Below, piece by piece: positions 1 to 13,170 of a DNA stretch of 64,000 nucleotides. Made by a program: the position numbers and the translations under genes. The stretch covers positions 81,197 through 145,196 of the forward strand of contig NW_024571694.1 of the NCBI RefSeq assembly GCF_018320785.1. Reading direction: 5' to 3'. The notes beneath the pieces are model-generated. The model was not told where the DNA came from. It made no database searches and saw only the letters and a list, made by a program, of their open reading frames with translations. Origin of the DNA: Cheilinus undulatus (lineage: Eukaryota > Chordata > Actinopteri > Labriformes > Labridae). Within the stretch, counting starts at the first letter, position 1. Every line of letters begins with the position of its first letter.

Positions 1-210
1 ACTGAAATAAATCAACTTTTTGATGATATTCTCATTCATTAAGATGCAAATGTGAGGTTGCAGTGACTCTGGGAAATATTAAGAGAAAAGTAAAAGCACA
101 GACTGTATAGATCTTTCCAACTCATCTACAGTATATACATAAAAAGGTCAGCAAATAGATTTAATGCGTTTAAAACTTTTGAAGATCGACCCTGTCCCCC
201 CTGCAGTACC

Positions 211-286
211 TCACAGTGGTTCGGTCCGACCCCTTCTCTTCTCCCTGCCGTTGGTTTCATCTGGAAGTTTCTGCGACACTGACGGA
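211..286 (-). CDS. Possible last coding exon of an unidentified upstream gene
   Basis: On the minus strand a strong acceptor (pyrimidine-rich CTGTCCTCTGCGTCTTTCAG) precedes a 76-base stretch. Read with one base carried over from a previous exon, it gives PSVSQKLPDETNGREKRRGR followed by TEPL and a TGA. The tail is basic and polar, like the disordered end of a larger protein. The preceding exons are not visible, either because they lie in the next 20 kb as short exons or because the call is wrong. I do not recognise the protein. The call rests only on the acceptor and the open phase-1 reading. Confidence 0.3.
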
Positions 287-2540
287 CTGAAAGACGCAGA
301 GGACAGGTAGTAGAGAGTTGGTGACTGTAGAGCGTCTTTAGAGCATCAACTTTTTCAAAAACCTGTAAAAATGAAATTTAATGTAATTTCAAACCTGATA
401 AAGACAGTAATTCCTAATTTTGGGTGATCTCTCCTCTGCTCCACTAGCTAAAGTCTAGCTAGTAAAGCACTAGCTAAGGTTGGGACTAGCTAAAAAACGT
501 CTCGTGCTGACTGGTAATAAACCAGTTTAGAGCTGAGTGAGTCTGGGAATGACTACGCTAACTTTATCAACATTATATCAGAGGAAAAAGGTAGAAAATC
601 ATCAAATTCTCAATGACAGTTTGATATCAGAATATTAGATTAATTATATTCTTAAGAAAATAAGCTCCAGCTGCAAACCCTGATAATAAAGAAGTATGGT
701 GAAATAGTTATGACAAGTGATCTTAATTCATAGAAATGTGATTTAAGTGGTGGATAAAGAACCTAAGTAAATTCACGTAATATAAACATAAATATGTTGT
801 TTAAAGGTAAAAGTTCTTAATTTTAAGCTGATTTGATACTGTAGTAAAATGGTATTATCAAAGGAGTATACTTTCACTGTAAGTAAAATTCCTTATATTG
901 TAAAATACCTTATAAAAGTAAAATGTCATGTTGCACTACAGTAGTTGATATATGGGTCAGTGGGATATAAGGGTTCATTTATTTGTGATTGTGCCACCTT
1001 ACACGCTGGTTGTGCCCACGGCTGAAAAATTTGGGAAAAATAGTCTAATAGAGATATTTTTTGACAATATTGCATTTTAATTGCAATTTGTTTTAGGATT
1101 TTCGTTTGTTTGTTTGTTTGTTTGTTTGTTTGTTTTTTTAGCAAACACAAGTAATAAATCCTTCTAATGTATAACCAGCACAATTTTTCATAGGATTAAC
1201 GAACGGTGAAAAATTTTGGAAAACATATTAATTACTCATGTTATTTTGACTCATATTGCAAATCTGATATTAATAATTGTATTGAAAAGAATGATCAACT
1301 TTATGCCATTCTCATTTTGATTAAGATAACATACAAAAACAAGAAGAGAAGAGTTTTTCTGTCTGTGTTTGCATAATGTGTAGAACATAACACTTCTGCT
1401 CCAAAAAAAATAAAAATAAAAAATAAACTTGTGTTTTGACACAATTCAGGTTTTAAAAAATGCTTGCACTGTATGCAATTTGAAAATTGAAGTAGGACAT
1501 ATTGTGATTTTAATCTAACTTCAGATTAATTGTGCAGCCCTAGTTACACCACCTGACATCTACAAATAAATGAAAACTAAACAAAAAGAGAAAATACTTA
1601 GACATATGTTGTTGTGTTTATGCTTGTTAGAAAGTGGACACATGTATTCTCAAAATAAAGTTAAGTGTTTAATGGTAAAATCAATTTTAGTAGTTTTACT
1701 TTGGTTGTATTACCTAGCATTTAAAGTGTACGCACTCACCTAAGCAAAACTATGACCCATCTTTTTTTTGTATGTGATATCTTATCAGAAGTAAAGCCAA
1801 TATTTTTAGAGCTTTAGATATTATTATTTATTTAGTATAGTGACATGTTTTTCTCTTTTTAACCCACCCACCTGAAACTGAAAAGAAATGATTTTATCTT
1901 ACTTGAAAAGGATATATAAAAGTTTTTACTCAGACATTAGTGTCAGCTGGAGTTAAATGTTGGTTACATTGTGCTACAATTTGTTTTAACCTATATAAAT
2001 AAATTTCCCATGATTACTGTTGCACTACAATGACATTTAGAACTAAATTCTGGGACTAAAGTTATTTGGATGATCCTATAAGCTTTATGTTGACACATTT
2101 AAGTAACATTTTTTATTACAAAGATTTAAACCATAAAATTATGCCGAAGTAATCAAATTGAAATTTCTCACAATTAGAAAGTTTTTAACAGTGTCAATAA
2201 TCTGTTCATGCACTCAGAAGGTTGCACCACCTGACATTTTTAGGGTTTGAGATGCCAGAATATGAAATTAAATATTATTCAAATATACTGAAATGTATTT
2301 TTAAAAAGTAGATGTAGTAGGTTGATGTATAACTTGAAGTGATTTTTTCTTTTTCAAAAGGAAATAATAGATTTGGACACAAACATATGCAGACAATGTG
2401 ACTGATCTGCATGTGTATATATATATGTACATGTTATAGCTGGTGAAGTCATTTGACTATTTTAAACTGCTGGGTAGCAGGTGCATTACCCCACATAGTC
2501 TTTTAAAGTCTTCCTTAATGAAATATTTGTCGCTATATTT
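287..2540. other. AT-rich intergenic DNA, no gene seen
   Basis: No convincing exon or recognisable transposon was found here. The only clear structure is the short (GTTT)n tract near 1104-1133. Short open frames are low-complexity AT-rich artefacts. Confidence 0.5.
1104..1133. repeat. (GTTT)n microsatellite
   Basis: About seven to eight uninterrupted GTTT units, followed by a short T run. Confidence 0.9.
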
Positions 2541-2547
2541 TGTCAGT

Positions 2548-3565
2548 GCTGTGAAAAAGTTTTTGACCTTCCTCATTTTTATATTGTTTTCATACTTGTA
2601 ACACTTGGATGTCTCAGATTCTCAAACAATTTTGATATTAGGAATAGATAACCAAAGTAAATACAAAAGGCAGTTAATAAATGACAATTTTATTTATTAA
2701 AGGTTACATATTATGCAAAAAACACTTCTTCAGGCTTTTCTACAAAATTATGTGCCCCTGGCCTGTCCACAACCCCACCCCCATCCCCACTCTTTTTCTC
2801 CACCTTTCAGAAAATGTGTGCTGAAACAAGGTGTTGGATGTGGGGAGTTCCCACCGCTGCCAGGTTCAGTTTGTCCTCCCTGCTTGGAAGAAAGTTCTGC
2901 CCTCTTCTCCTGATCCTCCTCAGTCCGGTGTAGTGTAAGTTCTCTGTGAGCACATAAATTTTGCAAGATGGTTGTGCATCAAAAGCGATTCAGACGCACA
3001 GTATGAGTTGACAGTCTACCACGACTATCCTATCGTCAGCTTGAAATCACACAGTGTATGCCCAGCTTAAGGGCCACCCAATTCTACCTAGACCTATGCC
3101 AAACAGTCATTGCCCTCTAAACGTAATAACTGGTGGACTTGCTGGTGTGTTTTAGATCGTTGTCCTGCTGCTTAACCCAAGAGCTCTCCAGCTTTTCGTC
3201 ACAATCTGATGGCTGGATGTTCTCCTTTGGGGTTTTCTTGTAGAAAGCAGGATTCATAGCGCCATCAATTACGGCAAGTTGTTGTCCTGAAGCAGCAAAG
3301 CAACCTCAGACCATCAGACTATCACCACAATATTTACTGTTAGTATGATGTTCTTTGTTTCTGATCTGTTCTTGAATTTCTTTAGATGGCGCCATGATGT
3401 GTTGCTTTTTGAGATCCTTTAGCCTACTTCACTCTGACAGACAGGTTCTATTTAAGGGATTTCTGGATTCAATAGGTCTGGCCTGGGTGTGGATAGTGAT
3501 GTTGAACTCAGCCCCCCCAAAAATGTGGTTAATCACAGTTAATTAATGATTTAACAACGAGTATG
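2548..3565 (-). mobile_element. Internally deleted Tc1-like element with a nested insertion
   Basis: The left edge (GTCAGTGCTGTGAAAAAGTT) resembles the inverse of the right edge of the Tc1-like element at 6.4-7.7 kb. From about 3130 the minus strand matches teleost Tc1 transposase DNA: GGTGGACTTGCTGGTGTGTT, then the region encoding the catalytic core. Near 3350 it jumps directly to the N-terminal part (TTCTTGAATTTCTTTAGATG), so the middle of the transposase is missing. An unrelated repeat lies between about 2698 and 3080. The copy is non-autonomous. Confidence 0.7.
2698..3080. mobile_element. MITE-like insertion inside the Tc1 remnant
   Basis: It begins TTAAAGGTTACATATTATGC, the start of a short interspersed repeat commonly seen in fish genomes, and interrupts the Tc1-like sequence on both sides. 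The right boundary is uncertain. No coding capacity is seen. Confidence 0.45.
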
Positions 3566-5990
3566 CCATTGGTTATTATTTAGTAGCATAACACAGTTTT
3601 ATTTTCATTCAACAGTTGTACTGATAGTTTAATGTATGCACAGTGCATACAGGGTAACGTGTGGCAGCCCCTGACTAAAAGTAACATAGTGAAAATTTAC
3701 GTTTATTATTAAGTAAGGACAGTAAACACATAAATACCAGTAAGATGGAAACAAGGAAATGAATATGATGTTGGCAGTGGGAGGAAATTTGGACATTTTT
3801 ACAGCGCAAGGAAAAGAGGGAAATCATCAGTGTTGTTTGGGTGAGTTGTTTTATTTCATTTTTTTCTGCTATTCTTCATGAATGCGAATAAGAGTGCTAC
3901 TCAGCAACTATCTAACTGACTTAGTTTGTGGTGGTTTTACATTTTAAGTTCCTCTTTGGAGAAATGATCTCTGCTAACAGTTGATATACATCTTTATAGT
4001 GGAGAACTTCAGTTTCAGTTTAGCCTTAGCAGCTGATCTGATACTGTGTGCAGCCTTAGTAGAAGCTGATACCTTTCATGATTCAGAGACATGAATTTAA
4101 CTAGCAGTGTGAAGTCAATAAACTTAACAAATAGCATAGACCTGAGCAAATATAGAATTTTAAATGGTTAGACTCTTAATGAAATAAAGGAAATGCTGTA
4201 AATAAATTTTACTCCATAGAACATCATCAATAATTTGGCTTTTGTGTAGGTCGTTGAGTTGGCATTTTAAACAGAAGCAGTGCTGACTGCATTCTACTGT
4301 GAGATAGAAACCAACTGTTGGCATTAGCTACGGGAACAGAAAAACATCCACTAGTTGAACTGAATTTATCATGAAGTACTTTTTTTCATACATGAATTTA
4401 TGATTTTGCAAACAACATGGAGGCTCATGGATTAAAGTTTCCCATCACCACGATGGATTTCCGTCATTTGGAAAATGAGGGGGGTAAAGAAACTACAGGT
4501 TTTTTTTGTTTAGGTCCCATTAAGGCTATCCAGTCTAATCATGATATTAACCTGACGCTGCTTTCAAAAAATACAGCTAGCCGTAGTTTTAGCCAATCAG
4601 AGGCAGAGCAGGGCAGGTCCTGCTTGCAAATGCGCAGTGGGCCCGGGTGCAAGAATGCTTGTTTTGCAAGATGATCAGAAACTGGCAAAATTTAACATGG
4701 ATGGAATGGTCTATCCCCAAACGCAGCTATCCCCAAATGGCGGCCCACGAGCCACTTCGCAGGTGTCATCTGGCCTGCGAAACATTTGGGGAAAAAGATG
4801 GAAATCTTAAAAAATATATTCATTTTTAATATGCACCCTCTTGAGTGTTTAAAATACAAATTTTGGCTCATTTATCATCTTGATTATAGCAAGGAAAGGA
4901 TGTAATACAATGCAATAAATGAGTTAGACATGGAACTTTGAACTCTCTTTAGAGCAAGGAAGAGAATCATAAAAAGACGCACAGCAGACTGCTTCATCAC
5001 CTCAACTCTGCAAACATGCTGCCCCAAAAGAGGCTGATACAGACTGCATGACTTTTAAGACAGGAGGAGAAGTATTTAGTTTGTCTAATTTAATATTGAT
5101 TCTTTCTTAAAGATAAAAACTTTTACCACCCTGCACAGCTGCACGGACTCTCATTGAGTCCAGCCCTGCCTGCACCTCTTTCTGCATGTCAGACCTTAAC
5201 GAAACTCGGAAACTTCTATTCTTGTAGGAGATTAAATCAGCTGCTCTCATGATAGCAAAAACCTTCCCTGCATAACAGTACTTCAGCCACAAACGCAGAC
5301 ATATGGGCTGTCTCCCTTTGGTGATTCAGTTGTCAGCCTGATTTAATCCCTCATCATAAAGAATCTGTAATGCTATACTAATATAAATTAATTCTATTGA
5401 CATATGATTTAATTTTACGTCAACAAGAAGTAAAATTATGGTCTTGATTACTTACGTTTAAACGGGACATAGTTTGTAAATCTTACGCGTATTTTACTCC
5501 ACGTCTCATCAAAAAATGGTAAAAATGACTCTCAAATTGTAATACTCAATTGTTTATAACTGAAAATGTATTCCAAACCTGGACACAGGCTTTCCTTTGA
5601 CATGAGAGATAAGCATTTTTGGTCTTTGTGCAGCACTCACAGACATTATTATGCTCGGAGATGCGCCACTTCATGACGCGCGCAGGACAGTCAGGGGGAC
5701 TCCGAGAGAACGGACATGCAGAAAAACGACTGTTGTGGCTCAGACGTGCTTATAGGTCAAGTTTTTACTCAGTAGATGAGGATTTATAGCTCTTTGAGCA
5801 GTAGGCTAATAGTGCAGCAGTCAGAGAAACATCTCAGCAGGATCCTTCTATCTCTCTCTTTCTGGACTCTGCACTGGGGTGTCAACTTGAGGCATTTGGT
5901 TTCACTGCCAAAAAGCAGGAAAATGAAAAGCAGGATAGCCATTTACACAACTGCACTTAATTGCTCTTAATTGTTGGTGCTGCTTTGAGT
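3566..5990. other. Intergenic, no gene seen
   Basis: The short open frames here (for example 4417-4674 on + and 5107-5292 on -) show no family motif, no convincing splice signals and no codon bias. Part of 4550-4800 looks like old repeat DNA, but I could not name it. Confidence 0.4.
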
Positions 5991-6004
5991 TTTGTTTTTC
6001 TGAA

Positions 6005-6360
6005 AAGTAATATGGCTGGGTGAGAAGCTCGGCCATCCGGGAGAGACTCGGAGTAGAGCCGCTGCTCCTCCGTGTTTAGAGGAGCCAGATGAGGTGGCTC
6101 AGGCATCTGGTCCGGATGCCTCTTGGACGCCTCCCTGGTGAGGTGTTCTGAGCATGTCCCACTGGGAGGAGGCCCCGGGGAAGACCCAGGACATGCTGGA
6201 GAGACTATGTTGCTCGACTGGCCTGGGAACGCCTCGGGATCCCCTGGGAAGAGCTGGACGAAGTGGCCAGGGAGAGGGAAGTCTGGGCTTCCCTGCTTAG
6301 GCTGCTGCCCCGGTGACCCGACCTCCGATAAGCGGGAGAAGATGGATGGATGGATGGATG
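6005..6360 (+). mobile_element. Rex3/RTE-clade LINE, 3' fragment
   Basis: The sequence runs from GGGAGAGACTCGGAGTAGAG to CGATAAGCGGGAGAAGATGG and ends in a (GATG)n tail at 6340-6360. That is the typical 3' end of Rex3-type RTE LINEs in fish. Only the last about 350 bases are present (5' truncation). It abuts the Tc1-like element directly and seems to have removed or displaced that element's left end. Confidence 0.8.
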
Positions 6361-7738
6361 GAACCACAGTTCTTGGAAAAGTGAGTTCAGTTTCACTGGC
6401 CACACTCAGGCCTGATTACCGCCAGATTTGTTGAATCAAGATATCACTAAAGTAGAGGCTGTCAGACAAAGTGAAGTAAGCTACAAGATCTCAGAAAGAA
6501 ACGCATCATGCCATGATCCAAAGAAATTCAAGAACAAATGAGAAACAAAGTGACTGAAATCCATCAGTCTGAAAAAGGTTACAGACATTTCCAAGGCTTT
6601 GGGACTCCAGCGAACCACAGTCAGAGCCATTATCCACAAATGGAGAAAACTGTGAACAGTGGTGAGCCTTCCCAGGAGTGGTCGGCCAACCAAAATGACT
6701 CCAAGAGTGCAACGACGACTCATCCAGGAGGTCACAAAAGAACCCAGAACCACATCCAAAGACCTGCAGGCCTCACTGGCCTCAGTTAAGGTCAGAGTTC
6801 ATGACTCAGCCATAAGAAAGACACTGGGCAAAAATGGCATCATGGGAGAGTTCCAAGGCCAAACCACTGCTGACAAAAAAAGAACACAAAGGCCCGTCTC
6901 ATATTTGCCAACAAACATCGTGATGATCCCCAAGACTTTTATAGAAATATTCTGTGGACTGATGAGACAAAAGTTGAACTTTCTGGAAGGTGTACGGCCC
7001 GTTACATCTGGAGTAAAAATAACACAGCTAAAGAACATCATGCCAACAGTCAGACATGGTGGTGGCAGTGTGATGGGCTGGGGCTACTTTGCTGATTCAG
7101 GACCTGGACCACTTGCTGTGATTGATGGAGCCATAAATTCTGTTCTCTACCATAAAATCCCGAATGCCAACATCTGGCCATCAGTTCATGACCTCAAGTT
7201 CAAGAGTTCTTGGGTTATGTAGCAGGACAACAACCTGCAACATACCAGCAAGTCCACCTCTGAATGGCTAAAAAAAAATAATAATAATAAGCTTTTGGAG
7301 TGGCCAAGTCAAAGTCCAGACTTAAATCCAATTGAGATCCTGTGGTGTGACCTTAAACAGGCAGTTCATGTTGGAAAACCCTCCAATATGGCCGAGTTAA
7401 AACAATTCTGCATCAAGAAGAGTGGGCCAAAATTCCTCCACAGGGATGAGAAAGACTCATCACCACTTAAATTCAATTATTGCTGCCAAGGGTGGAACAA
7501 CCAGTTATTAGATGCAGGGGGCAATTACTTTCTCACATAGGGCCTGATAGGTTTGGAATTTCCCCCTTAATAAATAAATCCATTATGTAGAAACTGCATT
7601 TTGTATTTACTGGGGTTGTCTCTGTGAGATATTAAAATTGGTTTGATGATCTAAACATTTAAGTGTGATAAATATGCAAAAATAAAAAACAAAAAACAGA
7701 AATCAGAAAGGGGGAAAATACTTTTTCATGGCACTGTA
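6361..7738 (+). mobile_element. Tc1-like DNA transposon, left end missing, defective
   Basis: After the Rex3 tail the sequence continues as a Tc1 element (CAGGCCTGATTACCGCCAGA and onward). It runs through a broken transposase to a right inverted-repeat end, CTTTTTCATGGCACTGTA. The left terminal inverted repeat is absent. Family relatives in the window include the internally deleted copy at 2.5-3.6 kb, which lies in the opposite orientation. Confidence 0.85.
6507..7540 (+). pseudogene. Tc1-like transposase pseudogene
   Basis: Fragments of a DD34E transposase occur in more than one frame. The N-terminal helix-turn-helix region lies at 6507-6700. The frame at 6659-7222 holds the segment with SGRPTKMTPRVQRRLIQEVT, a stretch out of frame around 6850-7000, then the conserved VRHGGGSVMGWGYFADSGPG. 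The C-terminal catalytic block [20 protein letters not shown] lies at 7295-7540. A TAG and several frameshifts separate them, and an AAT/AAAA run sits near 7270. It cannot make an active enzyme. Confidence 0.85.
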
Positions 7739-8854
7739 AATATTTTGTAGATGCCTTGCATTCCTTGGGGTGGTTTTACATAATCTTCTTTGTAAAAAGT
7801 AATCAATGCTAACCTAAAGTTTTTCCAGTTTTGCAAATAGATTTTCGATTCTGCTTACCATGGTCAAAACAACAGCATTTAAAACATCCATTTTAGTTCA
7901 AAGTACTTCTACTTCTACTTAGTTGAAAGTTCATCTTTTATTCACATGTATGAATATATTTGGCAACTTGCTGTATGCTAAAAACAAATATAAAGTATTG
8001 AGCCTGATCTCTATAAGGCCTTCACTTCCAAGGTGTAGAACTGTAAGGCAAATAAAACATTAACTAAACTGATATCAGATCTGATCAGTCATAACAGACA
8101 TGATTGGCCCTCCTCACTCTGATGACAGGACATGTTTTCCAGGTGAGCTTGTTCTTTCTGATATGTGGCTGGTATCAAAGACAATGTCTTTAGGTAAGTA
8201 CACACAACCAAAATTTTACCAAAACATCAATCTGCATTGTTGTTGGAAAAGCTCTGTCTTTGCTTAAATGTTAAATATAATATTTTTATTTTCTATAGGA
8301 AAGTGCTGATTAATCAGGAATACTTATTAGCTGGACCAGAACAACATGTTTTGTTTTAATCACACTAAATTCTCAAAAAGTGGTTAATACATTTTAGAGA
8401 TCCATGATGTGAGACCAGCAACCAAGAGATCAACAACACCTACCTTAGGTAAGTAATGAGATCAATTACTTTGTCAATCTACTTGAAATTGATTAATATA
8501 AAATTAATCAAGGTGCTAGAAATTATAAATTGTACATTCAATATTTTAACAAAAAAAGAACTCTAGATATATTTTTGTCTATTAAAACAAAGTTAGGCCC
8601 TTAAGTTTTTACTGCCACATTCCAAAGTTCAGAGTAGGGTCATATAGTAGGGTCATATGTTACTGATTAATTCCATCACAACTACTGCATTAAAGGGAAA
8701 ATATGGTTGGGAAACAATGGTCTAGATAGACTGAAAAAATATTATTTGACCTCATTGTACTGAAATAAGAACGGACTCTGAGCTGACCGGCACTTACCTG
8801 CCTCTATTTTCTATTCTCTCTCCATATAATTTCTGTGATCAGAGTACGATATAC
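7739..8854. other. Intergenic, nothing recognised
   Basis: AT-rich DNA without open frames of interest, no splice-bounded exon and no clear repeat ends. Confidence 0.4.
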
Positions 8855-10488
<1,634 letters not shown>

Positions 10489-11088
10489 TTAGAATAATTA
10501 TCCAAATAACCTTGAATATTTTTTGTCTTATTTTATAACAATAAAAGCTATTACAGTTTTTCTCAGTTGCTTTGGTACATTTCTCGGATCAGAATTGAAA
10601 TTCTCAAAACTACTTGTTCAATTTTCACATCATTGTGTCACTTGTGTACATCAAAAAAGCAGTTTCTCATTTCTTTCAACAAGTTGCAAATGCTTTGATA
10701 CATCCATGCAAATGATTATGTACAATTCTCTGCTGTTTCCTACATTATCAGTTACTTATGTCATGTTGATCAAAATGCATTATCATGGGTCTCTGCTGAA
10801 TAGTCTCACCCCTCACAACATTTAGGCATTAGTTCATCGCATAAGTCTTCACATGCAAAATGGTTGAACATGTTGTCGTAATAGCTATGTCAAGCATTAG
10901 ACTTTTTTTCTCTAAATCTGTCCTGAATTGGTAAATTGCTCCCAGGCGAATCTTGACTTTCTCTAATGAAGGGAAATGTGTGAAGCATTAGATCAACCAA
11001 TGATCAAGGAATTTGATTGAGGAGAATTGGATGATTGAGGAATTTTGTCAGCATGGAGATGGAAAGTACACATGCATAGATGACCCTT

Positions 11089-11253
11089 CTGGCTGCTATG
11101 GATGCAGCATGTGATGCCATCACAGCAGATACCTGCAGAGGCTGGATAAGACACTCTAAAAGATTCTTTCCATGCTGCGTCACAAGAGAAGAAATTCTTT
11201 GTGATGTGGATGAGAATTTGTGGCCCAACATACAGAAACGTCAGGAGGTGTAG
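11089..11253 (+). pseudogene. IS630-like transposase, C-terminal fragment
   Basis: Fifty-four residues open to a natural-looking TAG. They include LAAMDAACDAITADTCRGWI, then RHSKRFFPCC, then EEILCDVDENLWPNIQKRQE. The pattern C-RGWIRH-KRFFP-C-REEI-CDVDE-LWP is one I associate with the C-termini of IS630-type transposases annotated in fish. The upstream catalytic residues are not present, so the copy is inactive. Confidence 0.6.
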
Positions 11254-11505
11254 GAAGACTGCCCTGTAATTCCTACAGCACTGCATGTACAGTTTTCCCT
11301 AAGAAGATTGTCCTGTGTTCACATTTCTACTTTGGTTTTTTCTTTTTTTTTTTTCTTTGTGATATGCAGTGCTGTCTTTTTCTTTCTGTGTTGCAATGAC
11401 ATGGTCTCTCAACAAATTACAGTACAAACAGTAAAATCATAGATGTGAATCTTGTCCAGTCTCTTGCAATCTCTCACATACACTAAGGTGTAACTTACAA
11501 TTTAG

Positions 11506-11745
11506 GCAAGGCAAGGCAAGTTTATTTGTATAGCTCATTTCAGCAACAAGTCAATTCAAAGTGCTTCACACAGGTCATTAAAATACATTGACAAAGGGAA
11601 AAAGTTACACAATGAAAACATTTTAAACAAAGCATGTACACATAAAAAGTTTTGTAAAACAGCAAGAAAAAAAAAGCTACAGTGCAGAGTTGGAGCCAAA
11701 ATATACAAAAATTTACAATAATTGTCATCAAAACTTTAGCCATAG
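11506..11745 (-). mobile_element. L2-type LINE 3' tail fragment
   Basis: The stretch GGCAAGGCAAGTTTATTTGT, followed by ATAGCTCATTTCAGCAACAAG and CAATTCAAAGTGCTTCACAC, nearly matches the 3' end of the longer LINE at 16022. This copy is short and severely 5'-truncated. Confidence 0.75.
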
Positions 11746-12589
11746 TTTACATCAGAACATCCCTCCAGAGTACACTGTTATATTGACAACATGACTAAGC
11801 CATTTGACTGTCTTATTCGTAAACAATGACACGAGGACTTGTCATTCTGATGGCACTGACATGTTCATTGACACAGATATTTACTTTTGAGAGATGAACT
11901 AAGGATTTTGAGCAGGAGACTGGCATTTGCAGGCAATCCATGGTGTTTTGCTATTTGTACGAATTGTTTGAGAAATGCACTTACTGTTTTGCAAATGTCG
12001 AGGATGATTCGAGAAATGTACCAAAGCGACTGAGAAAAACTGTAACAAATTACAGTACAAACAGTAAAAGCCTAAAAGTGAATCTTGTCCAGTCTCTTAC
12101 AATAAATCTCTCACATACACACACAGACCCACATGTGGCAGCATGCCCTGTGGTAATAATCAAATGTTAATAGATTGAAAGTAAGTCTGCAAGTTGTTAT
12201 GGAGAGAAAAATTGTGAGGGACCAGGAGACATTGCTGTATGTATCTCTCCTCTACTCTCTGTAACAGACGCTAATGTTTATGTACATTTTAATAAGATGA
12301 TAAAGGGACCTTTTGAAACGTTTTTTCTGATCTGTGAATTAAACAGGCAGTAGGGGTAGACTCCGTAGAAGGTGGCTTAGGGCAGTGTCTATATAGTGTT
12401 GCAAAACCAGTGGATTGGCCAGATTTTATGTCAGTCATCAGGGAGGTCCATCTTGCAAAGCTCCAGTCTGAAATGATTGATTCTGGGAATTGGCCTGACC
12501 AATCAGTCGGCAATTTGGGAAAAATGAGGTAGCAGCTACAGGTGGGATCTAGTTGCATTGGACGCAGTAGCAATGGCTGTTGCTGTAGC

Positions 12590-13170
12590 ATAGTAGCTAT
12601 AGTAAAGTTTTATTAGAACTGGAAAACAATTCTTATTAAATAATGACCAAAGAACAGCATTGAAAGCTTTTCATGACAGAAAAGATGTTTTTGCTCTTCT
12701 CCTGACCTGCTTTAGCATGAGTTTGCAAGAGTTACAGGTAGGGTTGTACATTGAAATGGCCTACACAATGGCTGTTTCCAGTGTAGCAATAAGCTCAGAT
12801 GTAGCTGTAGTATAATGGCAGTTTTATCAGATCTGGACTGCATGTTTTTATTTGAACAAGAGGAAAGAACCACAGCGAAAGCTTCTTTTGGCAGAGAAAA
12901 TGTTTTTGCAATTCTCCCAGCCCACCTCAGCATGAGCTATATACACAAACAAGATGAACCATTCATATCCCACAGCAGCACCTGTTTGTTGAGCTCAGGT
13001 TACTACCTGCATATGCCATCTACCCCATTATAAGCATACTATCTTGTCACTTTGATTGGGGCATAATGAATGTGACAGATCGTTTGTCCTGCCCTTCCCT
13101 AATGCTTTGTATGGGACCCTTACCAAGATAAATGTGAAATATATACCATGCCTTTAAGATATAAAACAGT
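12590..13170. repeat. Dispersed repeat, copy 1 (two internal subunits)
   Basis: Two similar subunits (about 12590-12740 and 12765-12945) share the pattern GTTTTAT(T/C)AGAxCTGGA, then AAAGAACCACAGCGAAAGC or its variant, then a TCTCC-rich segment and CATGAG. A flank follows with GATTGGGGCATAATGAATGT. Related DNA recurs at 26.5-27.1 kb and 30.05-30.4 kb. No open frame is shared, so it is probably a non-autonomous element. Confidence 0.5.

Larger units (their letters stand above)
10551..12050 (+). mobile_element. DNA transposon with IS630-like transposase remnant
   Basis: The ends form a clear inverted pair. The left starts TTACAGTTTTTCTCAGTTGC at 10551 and continues TTTGGTACATTTCTCG. The right (about 12013-12050) is its reverse complement with a single change over the first 30 or so bases. 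Inside is the C-terminal part of a transposase on +, and an L2-type 3' tail inserted on - at 11506-11740. Most of the transposase is gone. Placing it in the IS630/Tc1 superfamily is an inference from the protein fragment. Confidence 0.7.

Noticed and set aside
5107-5292. Minus-strand frame of 61 codons starting MWLKYCYAGK
   Set aside because: The composition looks somewhat protein-like, but there is no family match, promoter or splice evidence.
5957-6434. Open frames of 148 and 103 codons
   Set aside because: They fall in the Rex3/RTE 3' tail and its (GATG)n end, which are GC-rich and open by chance.
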